A DNA stretch of 18,856 bases, taken from positions 1-18,856 of the forward strand of contig DKYC01000062.1 of assembly GCA_002492295.1 (NCBI GenBank), written 5' to 3'. This document shows, piece after piece, positions 7,424 through 15,850 of this stretch. The position numbers and the translations under genes were made by a program. Within the stretch, counting starts at the first letter, position 1. Each line of letters begins with the position of its first letter. A model generated the notes under the pieces. It saw only the letters and a list, made by a program, of their open reading frames with translations, made no database searches and was not told where the DNA came from. The DNA comes from Lachnospiraceae bacterium UBA7110 (GTDB lineage Bacteria > Bacillota > Clostridia > Lachnospirales > Lachnospiraceae).

Positions 7424-8857
7424 ATGAAAATAAAAAAAAGATATTCCGACACCGCCATTACTTCCGTTTCCAGACTGATTGACATGCAGTATGATCCGTC
7501 AAACGGAGAATTGAATAATATCCACCGCCGCTTAATCAGCGGGAGAACGGAATTTGAACAGGCTGTAACAAAAACCCTGGACGCTGTAATCCGCATGAGT
7601 TCCATGGATTTAACGCTGGAAACAAATGTCGCCACTGTGGAGCAGATTAACACTTCCATTTCAAACGCTGTTGATACTATCAGCCAATCGTCCGGATCCA
7701 CGGCAAATATAGCCTCAGAAGTGTCAAAAGCACATGAAAGCCTGACTTCCACGATTATTGAGGTTTCTGACGAATCCACAAAGGTCATGGAAGACATCAA
7801 TAACAGCGAAAAAGAACTGACTTCAATCTCAGAGCTGTCAGCCTCTGCCATTTCCACTGCGACGGAAATGAAAGCAGACATTTACGGTCTGCTTGATATC
7901 ATTCAGCATATGAATGAAGTCATCACCGCAATCAACTCCATTTCCTCACAGACCAATCTGCTGGCGTTAAACGCTTCCATAGAAGCAGCACGCGCAGGAG
8001 AGGCAGGCAAAGGCTTTGCCGTTGTCGCAGAGGAAATCCGTCAGCTTGCAGACGAGACAAAATCCCTGACCGGAAGCATGGGTGCTTTTATTTCCAGCAT
8101 TCAGGAGGCTTCCAAAAAGAGCTCCGACAGTGTAGACACAACCGTCACCGAACTGGAACATATTAACGATAATATTCAAAACGTATGGAAAATCACGGGA
8201 AACAACCGCACCAGCATGGAGCACATTGCCGACTCCGTTTCTTCCCTTGCCGCTGTAAGCGAAGAAATCAGCAGCTCCATGAACGAGCTGGACCATCAGA
8301 TGCAGTATGTGAACGAGCAATGTCAAAGCCTAAAGGAAAACACCGCTTCTTTGGCAATTTCGAGTCATTCCATTGCTGAGCTTGTGGAGCCCTCCAAGAC
8401 AATTGAAAAGCATTTGGACGAGTCGACAAAGATTATGGGGAATATGGCGCGCGACGCCTTTTATATGATGGATAACCAGGTGATGTTAAACTGTTTAAAC
8501 AGTGCGGTCAGTGCACATCAGAACTGGCTCAACACCTTAAAAACAATTGCACATACAGGCGAACTGAAGCCGTTGCAGACGGATTGTACAAAGTGCGGTC
8601 TCGGACACTTCTACTATGCCTTTAAGCCTGTAAATCCAAAAGTACTTGATATTTGGAACAGTCTTGAAGAAAAACATAAAACCTTCCATTCCTACGGCAC
8701 GCAAATGATTTCTGCAATCCGCTCCGGCCGCACGGATGAACTGCAGCAGATTTACGAGAAGGCAGAAGCTTATTCCAAAGAACTGATTTCAGATTTCCAA
8801 AAGCTGATTCAGATAATTGATTCACTGACAAAGGAGCAGGTCCGGATTTTTGAATAA
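7424..8857 (+). CDS. Soluble methyl-accepting chemoreceptor with C-terminal CZB zinc-binding domain
   Basis: The protein has 477 residues and no membrane helix, so it is cytoplasmic. A long helical region (about 40-340) contains the conserved MCP hairpin tip, centred on SSQTNLLALNASIEAARAG and running to GKGFAVVAEEIRQLA (about 166-208), which contacts CheA and CheW. The C-terminal part (about 345-477) matches CZB, with the expected three-His/one-Cys zinc set: H365 (HQNW), C391 (CGLGHF), H418 and H422 (HKTFH). CZB domains are known in cytoplasmic chemoreceptors such as TlpD and in cyclic-di-GMP enzymes, with zinc or hypochlorous acid as cues. C388 forms a CxxC with C391. The ATG at 7424 has AAAGGAGA about nine bases upstream. 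The frame stays open to 7163, but that extension would run through the promoter and the neighbouring gene. Confidence 0.95.
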   Translation: MKIKKRYSDTAITSVSRLIDMQYDPSNGELNNIHRRLISGRTEFEQAVTKTLDAVIRMSSMDLTLETNVATVEQINTSISNAVDTISQSSGSTANIASEVSKAHESLTSTIIEVSDESTKVMEDINNSEKELTSISELSASAISTATEMKADIYGLLDIIQHMNEVITAINSISSQTNLLALNASIEAARAGEAGKGFAVVAEEIRQLADETKSLTGSMGAFISSIQEASKKSSDSVDTTVTELEHINDNIQNVWKITGNNRTSMEHIADSVSSLAAVSEEISSSMNELDHQMQYVNEQCQSLKENTASLAISSHSIAELVEPSKTIEKHLDESTKIMGNMARDAFYMMDNQVMLNCLNSAVSAHQNWLNTLKTIAHTGELKPLQTDCTKCGLGHFYYAFKPVNPKVLDIWNSLEEKHKTFHSYGTQMISAIRSGRTDELQQIYEKAEAYSKELISDFQKLIQIIDSLTKEQVRIFE

Positions 8858-8865
8858 GAACATCA

Positions 8866-8896
8866 ATGCAGCTGCCTGTTTTTCAGGCAGCTGCAT
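8866..8896. terminator. Shared intrinsic terminator between convergent genes
   Basis: Perfect 13-bp arms (8866-8878 and 8884-8896) enclose a TTTTT loop; the core is GCAGCTGCCTG. On the plus strand a T-rich tail (CTTTATTT) follows, eight bases after the chemoreceptor stop. The opposing permease gene ends at 8903, and the same hairpin can stop its transcript, though the tail on that strand is less T-rich. Confidence 0.88.
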
Positions 8897-8902
8897 CTTT
8901 AT

Positions 8903-11302
8903 TTACAGTTCATTAATCGTCTCCGTTATCTCCATCGCATACAGCCGTTTCGCCGGAGCGTACACTGCAGCAGCACTCGATGCCAAAACAAACGACACAA
9001 TCAGGATAATCTGCCCCACCGGAACGCTCCACGACGCGTAGAAAAAATGCGCAGTAATCAAAAAATCGTACATATATTTGCTAAGCGGCAGCCCGACCGC
9101 GCAGCCTACAACACAGCCGCATCCCGCGTAAGTGAACGCTTCTGCCGCAACCATTTTGGTCAACTGCCGTGCGCTCATTCCGATTGCCCGCATCGCACCA
9201 TACTGATTGATTTTGGCGGATACACTCATGGAAATGCTGTTCATAATGTTTAACAGCGCAATCAGCGCGATAATGATTAGAAAACCGTAAACAAATGCCA
9301 CAACTGCATAATACATTGCCGCAACGCTTTCCTCGCGCCGGTCACGGAACACATAGTCTGATGATAGCCTGCGGATTTGTTCAACCGCCTCATTGTTCTC
9401 ATTTGTTGACCTGCTTGCCATCTGTACGTCAATCAGCGCGTAGTCGGTAATCCCCGTAAGACACGTAAACATTTCCTCTGTCATAATCACAGTGATTTTC
9501 CCGTCATTGCTCCCGTCATTGCTAAACGGACTGTATTTTAGCATTCCGACAATCTCAAGCGTCTCCCCGTTCACTTCCATTTGATTGCCAATTTCCAAAG
9601 GCATTCCCCTGTCCCAAATCACAAGTACATTGCGGCTGTCCTCATACATTTTTTTCAGATTGCTTCCCTTTCTAAGGTCATGGTCTTTTTCCAGCAAATC
9701 AATCTGATAATTGTCATAGGACATCAGTTCGACGGTATAAGTTTCCCCGTCAACCGTTGCCGGAACACCATCGCAAACCCTCCTGCCAAACGCGTGTGCG
9801 ACACCTTCTATGCCTCTGATTTCATCCAAAAGGGAAGCTTCTACAGTGTTGCTGTAATCCTCGCTCGCAATATCAATGTCCGGCGCAGATGCCTTCTGCG
9901 GCAGCGCGCAATCTATCAGTTCTACCAGAACCGAAAAGCAGAGAAACAGGACTATGCTAATCGCAAAAGAACCCGTCAACAGCAAAAGATTTTTCTTTGC
10001 CGATACTGCGTGGTGAATGCCAAGCGCGATTTCCACTTTTCCCATATGCAGATTGACCGCACGCTTTACCTGCTTTGTGCCCTCCGCATTCCCCGACACC
10101 GCCGAGGCGGGCGATACCTTCGCCGCACGCTTTGCCGGAGACTGCGCCGCAAGAAATACCGTGGCAACACCGATGATAACGCCGCTTACAATGCCAAGCG
10201 GACTGATGACAAAAACAGGAATATTGGATAGCTCTCCGCCGACCAGATGTTTGAGCCCCGCACTCAAGCCCCACGTTGTCACCATGCCAAGAGCCGCGCC
10301 GATTGGAACAGCAGTTTTGCACCAGTTAAGTGCCTCTAACCGCACAAAGCGGATAATCTGGCTTTTGCTTGCTCCGATACAGCGCAGCATTCCGAAAAAC
10401 TGCAGCCGCTGCGCAACATTGCTATTCATGCTGCCGGAAATCATCAATACCCCCGCCGTCAAAATCAGGAAAAATAAAAGCCCCATAACCGGATACATAT
10501 TCTTAATATACTTCTTATTCGTAATTCCGCTTGACGCCATCAAAATGGTATGCAATCCGATATCGCTGTCGGAAAGTCCGTACTGCTCCTTAATCTGCGC
10601 TAGCGCCTTGCGCATATTGCTATGTTTTTTAAACTGAATATAATATCGCGGTGCGCCCGTCTCGCCATTTTCTTCGCAGATTTTGCGAAACGTATTGATA
10701 TTCATAAACGCGCCCACCTGTTTTTCATTCACAATCAATGCCTCTTCCTGCCCGCCGTTCGAGGTGACATATTTGCCATTTCCGCTAATCCGAAACCCCG
10801 ATACGCGAAATACATAATCCCCCGCAGGCGTGTTTAACGTAACCGTATCGCCCTTAGAAACACCTAAAAGCTCCTGCGCGTTTTCCGTGAGAATCACCGC
10901 ATCCTCGTCCGTCACCTGCGCGTCGGCATCAAAAAAGTGCATGATATCGCCGATAAACGACTGCTCAATTCCGCACAACGCCGTCTGTGCGCCCTGAATA
11001 TAATAGTCCTTACTCATCTTTAGATGTTCATCAAGATTAGCAACATCGTACCAGGACGAAACTGCAACATCCGGACGTTTTGCAATGCTCTCCGCCTCAT
11101 CCTCTCCAATGCCGCTGATATAAATATGCCAATACCCGCCCTTATCAATTACGTTTTCCGTTTCCATTCGTGCAAACGCATCCACCAGTGAAAAAATCGC
11201 TGTCACCAAAAATACAGCGAGTACGATACAAATCATAATCATTTTCCCCTGCTTTTTACGGACGCGCGCTGAAATCGGAATTAAGCTCAGATAGCTTTTC
11301 AT
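8903..11302 (-). CDS. FtsX/MacB-type ABC transporter permease
   Basis: From the ATG at 11302 the protein has 799 residues. It has a duplicated layout: a helix near 21-41 with an extracytoplasmic MacB-like domain (about 45-265) and three helices (about 270-290, 330-350, 368-388); then a helix (about 438-460), a second extracytoplasmic domain, and three C-terminal helices. The FtsX hallmark appears twice, as GMLRCIGASKSQI (about 304-316) and AMRAIGMSARQL near the C-terminus. Such permeases work with a MacB/LolD-type ATPase on peptides, lipids or antibiotics at the membrane. The ATPase gene is just upstream, and its TGA overlaps this ATG (ATGA), indicating translational coupling. GGGAGG lies about eight bases upstream. 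A GTG at 11311 is open but directly follows the ribosome site, so I rejected it. Eight helices in two halves differ from ten-helix BceB. Confidence 0.93.
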   Translation of the reverse strand: MKSYLSLIPISARVRKKQGKMIMICIVLAVFLVTAIFSLVDAFARMETENVIDKGGYWHIYISGIGEDEAESIAKRPDVAVSSWYDVANLDEHLKMSKDYYIQGAQTALCGIEQSFIGDIMHFFDADAQVTDEDAVILTENAQELLGVSKGDTVTLNTPAGDYVFRVSGFRISGNGKYVTSNGGQEEALIVNEKQVGAFMNINTFRKICEENGETGAPRYYIQFKKHSNMRKALAQIKEQYGLSDSDIGLHTILMASSGITNKKYIKNMYPVMGLLFFLILTAGVLMISGSMNSNVAQRLQFFGMLRCIGASKSQIIRFVRLEALNWCKTAVPIGAALGMVTTWGLSAGLKHLVGGELSNIPVFVISPLGIVSGVIIGVATVFLAAQSPAKRAAKVSPASAVSGNAEGTKQVKRAVNLHMGKVEIALGIHHAVSAKKNLLLLTGSFAISIVLFLCFSVLVELIDCALPQKASAPDIDIASEDYSNTVEASLLDEIRGIEGVAHAFGRRVCDGVPATVDGETYTVELMSYDNYQIDLLEKDHDLRKGSNLKKMYEDSRNVLVIWDRGMPLEIGNQMEVNGETLEIVGMLKYSPFSNDGSNDGKITVIMTEEMFTCLTGITDYALIDVQMASRSTNENNEAVEQIRRLSSDYVFRDRREESVAAMYYAVVAFVYGFLIIIALIALLNIMNSISMSVSAKINQYGAMRAIGMSARQLTKMVAAEAFTYAGCGCVVGCAVGLPLSKYMYDFLITAHFFYASWSVPVGQIILIVSFVLASSAAAVYAPAKRLYAMEITETINEL

Positions 11303-11982
11303 TCGCGGCACCTCCCAAAATCAGTCAGCATACCGTCCGACACCTGCAGCACCCGGTCCGATACCTGCGCAATGCTTCGGTTGTGCGTTATCATGATAAT
11401 TGTCTGCTCATATTTGCGTGAAGCCTCTTTTAACAGCGCAATAACCTCGCTGCTGTTTTGCGTGTCCAAGTTTCCAGTCGGCTCGTCTGCCAGAATAAGC
11501 GCCGGACGCGTAATCAGCGCCCGCCCGATTGCCACCCGCTGCTGCTGTCCGCCCGATAATTGATTAGGAAGATGGTGACGTCGCTCCTTTAAGTTCAGCA
11601 CCTCCAAAAGCTCTTCCAAATATTTTCTCTTTGGCTTTTGGTAATCCAGCAGCAATGGGAAAACCATATTCTGCTCCACCGTCAGCTCCGGTATCAGGTT
11701 AAATGCCTGAAAAATAAACCCGATATTTCTGCGGCGGAAAATGGTGAGTTTATTCTCCTTCATGCCAAAGATATCCTTGCCGTCAATCCACACCTTCCCT
11801 GATGTGGGCGTATCCAGCGCGCCGATCATGTTGAGAAGCGTGCTCTTTCCCGAACCGGATTCGCCCACAATTGCCACATACTCTCCCTTGGGAACAGAGA
11901 AGCTGACGTTTTTTAAAGCGCGAACCGCCGCCTCCCCGCTGCCATAAGTTTTGCTGATTTTACTGACTTCCAGTAACTTCAT
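11299..11982 (-). CDS. ABC transporter ATP-binding protein (MacB/LolD/BceA family)
   Basis: This 227-residue nucleotide-binding subunit has a complete ATPase site: Walker A GESGSGKST (40-48), Q-loop Q92 (FQAFNLIPEL), signature LSGGQQQR (142-149), Walker B LILADEPTGNLD (162-173) and switch H200. The family powers FtsX-type permeases by a mechanotransmission cycle rather than classical transport. The ATG at 11982 has GAGGTG about eight bases upstream; the GTG at 11991 overlaps that site and is less likely. It overlaps the permease start by four bases and follows the kinase gene by 86 bases. The substrate cannot be read from the sequence. The adjoining kinase and regulator suggest an inducible antimicrobial or envelope-stress transporter. 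Confidence 0.96.
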   Translation of the reverse strand: MKLLEVSKISKTYGSGEAAVRALKNVSFSVPKGEYVAIVGESGSGKSTLLNMIGALDTPTSGKVWIDGKDIFGMKENKLTIFRRRNIGFIFQAFNLIPELTVEQNMVFPLLLDYQKPKRKYLEELLEVLNLKERRHHLPNQLSGGQQQRVAIGRALITRPALILADEPTGNLDTQNSSEVIALLKEASRKYEQTIIMITHNRSIAQVSDRVLQVSDGMLTDFGRCRE

Positions 11983-12068
11983 CGTAAGCACCTCTTTCCA
12001 GATATTTTAAAATCTTCATCTCTTGTGAAAGAATAGCACTTGAATATTACAATCAGGCTTCCCTCAGG

Positions 12069-13082
12069 CTACAATTTTGTAGGAATTAAAAAGTTCATGG
12101 TAAAAGTCGTCCCTACACCCATCCTGCTGTCTACTTCGACAGTACCGCCGTGGGCCTCCACCACCGATTTTACTAACGGTAATCCGAGCCCGATTCCCTG
12201 CGTATCTTTGGAGTACCTGCTCCGGTAAAACCGCTTAAAAATATGGTGCAGATCCTCCGGATGAATCCCGCATCCGGTATCCTTTACCGCTATACGGATC
12301 ACATGGGCGGACTGTCCCCATTCCACCCGGATCTCATCACCACTTTCCGTATGGTCAAGCGCATTTTTTACAAGATTACCCACTGCCTCCCCGATCCAGC
12401 TTCGGTCGCACGTAAAGAAAAGATCCTCGCCGCCCGCAAAAACCAGCTTCTTTCCCTCCTGTCCCGCCCGGAAGGAAAACTGCCGCTCTACATCGGCCAT
12501 CATCTCAGCAACATTTTCCCTGTGTTTCTCCAGCACAACGCTTCCCGCATTGAATTTCGTAATTTTCAGAAGATTCTGCACCAGCGTCTCTATCCTGTCA
12601 AGCTCCTGCTCCGCCAGACCGGTAAATTCCTGAATCGTCGAAAGTTCCCTTGTCTTAGCCTCCGTCTGCATAATCCCGTTATAAATATTAAGCGCGGCAA
12701 GCGGCGTCTTTAACTGGTGGGAAATATCCGATATGGTATTTTGCAAAAATTTTCTCGACTGTCCCTCGTTTTCCGCCTTGGCGTTCAGAATGGCCGCCAG
12801 AGAATTTACCTCATGAAACAACCGGTACAATTCCCCTTCCTCGTTACACTCGATGCGGATGTCACGATCCCCCGAAATAAACGCCTGAATCCGGCTCACG
12901 GCGTCACCCATAATTCTGTCCTGTTCCGTTAAATACCGGCTGCAGAATACCAGCGCCGCAATACCCATGCCAAGAACGCACACCGGAATGTCTATGACCA
13001 CAGAAAGCAACAGAAATCCAACCATGCACAATGAAATCTGTATAAACAAAGTTTTAATTTTGCGATTCGTCATTATTCTCAT
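12069..13082 (-). CDS. Sensor histidine kinase, probably intramembrane-sensing
   Basis: The protein has 337 residues from the ATG at 13082 (GGAGAG about six bases upstream; the TTG at 13100 is less likely). Two membrane helices (about 11-30 and 34-49) are joined by only a few residues, so there is no real extracellular sensor domain. This is the layout of BceS-type kinases that take their signal from a partner ABC transporter. It continues with a HAMP-like linker (about 50-105), phospho-accepting H122 in SDISHQLKTP, N-box N240 in NLVKNALDH, G1 box DTGCGI (268-273), F-box FKRFYRS and G2 box GIGLGL (296-301). All catalytic boxes are intact. It lies 37 bases after the regulator gene and just before the ABC genes, so it likely phosphorylates that regulator and responds to the transporter. 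Confidence 0.95.
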   Translation of the reverse strand: MRIMTNRKIKTLFIQISLCMVGFLLLSVVIDIPVCVLGMGIAALVFCSRYLTEQDRIMGDAVSRIQAFISGDRDIRIECNEEGELYRLFHEVNSLAAILNAKAENEGQSRKFLQNTISDISHQLKTPLAALNIYNGIMQTEAKTRELSTIQEFTGLAEQELDRIETLVQNLLKITKFNAGSVVLEKHRENVAEMMADVERQFSFRAGQEGKKLVFAGGEDLFFTCDRSWIGEAVGNLVKNALDHTESGDEIRVEWGQSAHVIRIAVKDTGCGIHPEDLHHIFKRFYRSRYSKDTQGIGLGLPLVKSVVEAHGGTVEVDSRMGVGTTFTMNFLIPTKL

Positions 13083-13119
13083 GTTTTCTCTCCATCCCAA
13101 AGCGTTCCATCCGCCTGCA

Positions 13120-13812
13120 TCAGCCGCCGTTTGCCGTATCCCACTTGTATCCCATACCCCGAACCGTTACGATCCTTTTCGGTTCGCCAGGATTATCCTC
13201 AATCTTCATACGCAGTCTTCTGATATATACGGTAAGCGTCTTATTGTCTATAAAATTCTCGTCGCTGTCCCACAATCTTCCGAGAATCTGCTCCACAGAG
13301 AGCACCACGTCCGGATTTTCCATAAACAGACACAGGAGCCGGTACTCATTGGAAGTCAACGCAAGGGGCTCTCCATTTTTATACCCAACGCCCTTAAGCA
13401 GATGCACCGTGATCCCGTTGGAGGTAAGCTCCGCATCCTGTCTTCTGAAATTTTCACTCCTGCGGAGAAGAGCGTTAATTCTCGAAAGAAACACCGCCAG
13501 CTTAAAAGGTTTCGTTATATAGTCATCGGCGCCGATATCCAATCCCATAATAATATCCGTCTCCTCGTCCGCCGCGGTGAGAAACATGATCGGCACCTTA
13601 GAATTTTGACGGATCTTTTTGCACAGCTCAAAACCTGACCCGTCGGGAAGAGACACATCCAAAATCACCAGATCATATTTTTCCCCTGTCCAAAGTGTTT
13701 CCGCCTCCAGACTGGTTCTCGCCACATCTATTTCATAGCCCTCCTTTTTCATCGCAAAGGTCAATCCGTTGATCAGGCTCAGATCATCTTCCACAAAAAA
13801 GATACGTTTCAT
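13120..13812 (-). CDS. OmpR/PhoB-family response regulator
   Basis: From the ATG at 13812 the protein has 230 residues. The receiver domain (1-115) has the acidic pair D9-D10, phospho-acceptor D52 (VILDVSLPDG), T79 and K101 (TKPF). The C-terminal winged helix (about 128-225) includes LTSNEYRLL, the recognition-helix region TLTVYIRRLRMKI and the closing RGMGYKW. It should bind DNA as a dimer once phosphorylated by the adjoining kinase and switch on the ABC genes, and perhaps its own promoter. AGAGGAAAG precedes the ATG. The frame stays open for 21 codons further upstream, but those codons cover the promoter. First gene of the four-gene operon. Confidence 0.96.
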   Translation of the reverse strand: MKRIFFVEDDLSLINGLTFAMKKEGYEIDVARTSLEAETLWTGEKYDLVILDVSLPDGSGFELCKKIRQNSKVPIMFLTAADEETDIIMGLDIGADDYITKPFKLAVFLSRINALLRRSENFRRQDAELTSNGITVHLLKGVGYKNGEPLALTSNEYRLLCLFMENPDVVLSVEQILGRLWDSDENFIDNKTLTVYIRRLRMKIEDNPGEPKRIVTVRGMGYKWDTANGG

Positions 13813-13843
13813 GCTCTTCTTTCCTCTCTTTCCCGCCAGTGCT

Positions 13844-13872
13844 ATTATAATCGTTCCCGTTTCCGTTCGCAA
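13844..13872 (-). promoter_or_regulatory. Promoter of the regulator-kinase-ABC operon
   Basis: The minus strand has TTGCGA (13872-13867), exactly 17 bases, and a perfect TATAAT (13849-13844). The start site would be near 13837, giving a leader of about 25 bases. It begins two bases after the T-tract of the metQ terminator. Confidence 0.75.
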
Positions 13873-13873
13873 C

Positions 13874-13905
13874 AAAAAAGGGCATCTCCCGATCGGGAAA
13901 TACCC
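13874..13905 (-). terminator. Intrinsic terminator of the cysK-metQ unit
   Basis: Read on the minus strand, 13905-13880 forms a hairpin centred on TCCCGATCGGGA with GGG/CCC at the base. Its two non-Watson-Crick positions become G-U pairs in the RNA. Six T residues follow (13879-13874). It lies 41 bases after the metQ stop and directly before the next operon's promoter. Confidence 0.9.
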
Positions 13906-13946
13906 TCTTTTCCATATTCTGATCCTCTGTGCGCGAGTATCACCGC

Positions 13947-14759
13947 TTACTCGAAGGGAATCACACCACCGTCATAGGTATTGTTTATGTACTCCTTGAT
14001 CGTGTCGGACTTGAGCGCCGCCACCAGAGCCTTGATGGCATCGTTGTTCTCGTTGCCCTCCTTGACTGCGATCACATTCACATAGGTCTTTGCCGCCTCG
14101 GAATCGGACTGCTCATAAGCCACCGCATCCTTCGCCACAGAGAAGCCCGCCTCCATCGCATAGTTACCGTTTAACACCACAAATGCCACCTCGTCCTTCA
14201 CTCTGGGCACCTGCGCCGCCTCCAGTTCCTGAATCTCCACATTATAAGGGTTATCCGCGATATCGCGCACGGTCGCTTCCAGACCCACGCCATCCTTCAA
14301 GGTCAGAATGCCGTTGTCCTGTAAGAGCAGAAGGGCTCTCGCCTCATTAGTGGTATCGTTGGGTACCGCAATGGTATCTCCATCCGCGATCTCGGAAAGG
14401 TCACTCTTGGTGCCGGGATAAATGCCAAAGGGCTCATAGTGAATACCGCCTGCATTGACAAGGTGTGTGCCCTGCTCCTCATTGAAGGAATTCAGATAAG
14501 GAATGTGCTGGAAATAGTTCGCGTCATACTCGCCGCTCTCCACCACCTGATTCGGCTGTACATAGTCGTTGAAGACTGTCACCTCCAGCGTGTATCCCTG
14601 CTCCGCCAGAATCGGCTTCACCTGCTCTAAGATCTCCGCATGGGGTGTCGCGGAAGCTGCCACCGTAATGGTGCTGTCATCCTTCTTGCCGCCGCAGCCC
14701 GTAAGCGCGCCAAAGGCAAGAACCGCTGTCACTAAAGTTACAATCACTTTCTTTTTCAT
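13947..14759 (-). CDS. metQ: MetQ/NlpA-family substrate-binding lipoprotein
   Basis: This 270-residue exported lipoprotein has a basic, hydrophobic leader and lipobox LTGC, with lipidated C22. The rest is the NlpA/MetQ binding fold, including ASATPHAEIL, FNDYVQPN, DANYFQH, GIYPGTKSDL and PNDTTNEARALLLL. Family members deliver methionine (sometimes cysteine-related compounds or dipeptides) to the MetNI ABC transporter. No metN or metI is present here, so the protein either works with a transporter encoded elsewhere or has another substrate. It follows cysK by 53 bases on the same strand, which supports a sulfur-amino-acid role. AGAGGAGGA lies about seven bases upstream of the ATG at 14759. The gene symbol reflects family, not proven substrate. 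Confidence 0.93.
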   Translation of the reverse strand: MKKKVIVTLVTAVLAFGALTGCGGKKDDSTITVAASATPHAEILEQVKPILAEQGYTLEVTVFNDYVQPNQVVESGEYDANYFQHIPYLNSFNEEQGTHLVNAGGIHYEPFGIYPGTKSDLSEIADGDTIAVPNDTTNEARALLLLQDNGILTLKDGVGLEATVRDIADNPYNVEIQELEAAQVPRVKDEVAFVVLNGNYAMEAGFSVAKDAVAYEQSDSEAAKTYVNVIAVKEGNENNDAIKALVAALKSDTIKEYINNTYDGGVIPFE

Positions 14760-14812
14760 AATTTTATCCTCCTCTTAAGCGTTTTATAACCGCTCGTTTG
14801 TATTTTAACACG

Positions 14813-15751
14813 TTACTCTGCCGAAAACAACGGTGTCGATAAATATCTGTCTCCGGAATCCGGCAAAAGCGCCACAATCGTCTTTCCTTTATTCTCCGGT
14901 CGTTTTGCCAGCTCTGTTGCCGCATACAGCGCCGCTCCGGAAGAAATACCTACCAGCACGCCCTCCTGTACCGCAATCGCTTTGCCCGCCGCAAAAGCGT
15001 TCTCATTGGAAACCTTGATGATCTCATCATAAACATCCGTGTTTAACACCTCAGGTACAAAGCCTGCGCCGATTCCCTGAATCTTATGGGCTCCCGGCTG
15101 TCCGCCGGAAAGTACCGGACTGCTCTCAGGCTCAACGGCCACTACTTTTACCGTACCCTTTTTCTCTTTCAAATAACCGCCGACGCCCGTGATCGTACCG
15201 CCAGTACCGACACCCGCAACGAAAATATCAACCTTTCCGTCCGTGTCTTCCCAGAGATCAGGGCCGGTAGTCTCCCTGTGGGCTGCCGGGTTAGCCGGAT
15301 TCTCAAACTGTCCTAAAATGATGGAGCCGGGTGTTGCCGCCCGCAGTTCCTCCGCCTTCTCAATCGCGCCCTTCATCCCTTTTGAACCGTCTGTCAGCAC
15401 AAGTTCCGCGCCATACGCCTGCAGGAGTTTGCGCCTCTCCACGCTCATCGTCTCCGGCAATGTCAGCACCGCCTTGTATCCCTTTGCCGCCGCCATCGCT
15501 GCCAAGCCGATTCCCGTATTACCGCTGGTAGGCTCAATGATTGTGCCGCCGGGCTTTAACTTGCCCTCTTTCTCCGCCACCTCAATCATGTGGAGAGCGA
15601 TACGATCCTTCACCGATCCTGCCGGATTCAGGTATTCCAGCTTAACCAGAATTGTCGCATCCTTAATGTTATTGTTCTTCTCGTAATTGACTACCTCCAT
15701 CAGAGGTGTGTGGCCGATCAGCTCCGCCGCACTCTTTTTAATGTTCGCCAT
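14813..15751 (-). CDS. cysK: Cysteine synthase (O-acetylserine sulfhydrylase)
   Basis: This cytoplasmic PLP enzyme makes cysteine from O-acetylserine and sulfide. With the ATG at 15751 it has 312 residues, typical of CysK/CysM. PLP-binding K48 lies in NPAGSVKDR, the substrate loop is TSGNTG (75-80), the phosphate-binding loop is GVGTGGTITG, and the C-terminal PDSGDRYLST is typical. AGGAGG is eight bases upstream; an in-frame ATG at 15799 lacks such a site and would cover the ribosome site. It has its own promoter at 15851-15879 and a palindrome in its leader, suggesting repression tied to cysteine or sulfur supply. metQ follows, probably on the same transcript. CysM is possible, but sequence and context favour CysK. 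Confidence 0.97.
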   Translation of the reverse strand: MANIKKSAAELIGHTPLMEVVNYEKNNNIKDATILVKLEYLNPAGSVKDRIALHMIEVAEKEGKLKPGGTIIEPTSGNTGIGLAAMAAAKGYKAVLTLPETMSVERRKLLQAYGAELVLTDGSKGMKGAIEKAEELRAATPGSIILGQFENPANPAAHRETTGPDLWEDTDGKVDIFVAGVGTGGTITGVGGYLKEKKGTVKVVAVEPESSPVLSGGQPGAHKIQGIGAGFVPEVLNTDVYDEIIKVSNENAFAAGKAIAVQEGVLVGISSGAALYAATELAKRPENKGKTIVALLPDSGDRYLSTPLFSAE

Positions 15752-15807
15752 TGAAATGACCTCCTTTTTGTCCTGCATTTTATTCTCATTCAATCCCATA
15801 ACTTCTA

Positions 15808-15830
15808 TATCCTAGTTACTCAATAGGATA
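15808..15830. promoter_or_regulatory. Palindromic candidate operator in the cysK leader
   Basis: Perfect 7-bp arms TATCCTA (15808-15814) and TAGGATA (15824-15830) flank a 9-base spacer. The site lies about 14-36 bases downstream of the predicted start site, a typical repressor position. Rrf2-family regulators such as CymR control cysK in Firmicutes and bind palindromes of about this size; assignment to CymR is inference. Confidence 0.5.
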
Positions 15831-15850
15831 AATATGAAATAACTATACAG

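Noticed and set aside
9581..10637. Two overlapping plus-strand open frames of over 200 codons
   Set aside because: Both are antisense to the FtsX-type permease, show no family resemblance and are shadows of its codon pattern.
11992..12068. Possible extra promoter between kinase and ABC genes
   Set aside because: A TAAAAT-like -10 exists but no acceptable -35 at 16-18 bases; co-transcription from 13844-13872 is simpler.
12053..12070. Direct repeat TCAGGCT at 12053-12059 and 12064-12070
   Set aside because: It has only two 7-base copies, overlaps the end of the kinase gene, and has no hairpin or promoter link; chance is likely.
12967..13638. Plus-strand open frame of 223 codons
   Set aside because: It is antisense across the regulator and kinase genes, which have complete catalytic motifs on the other strand.
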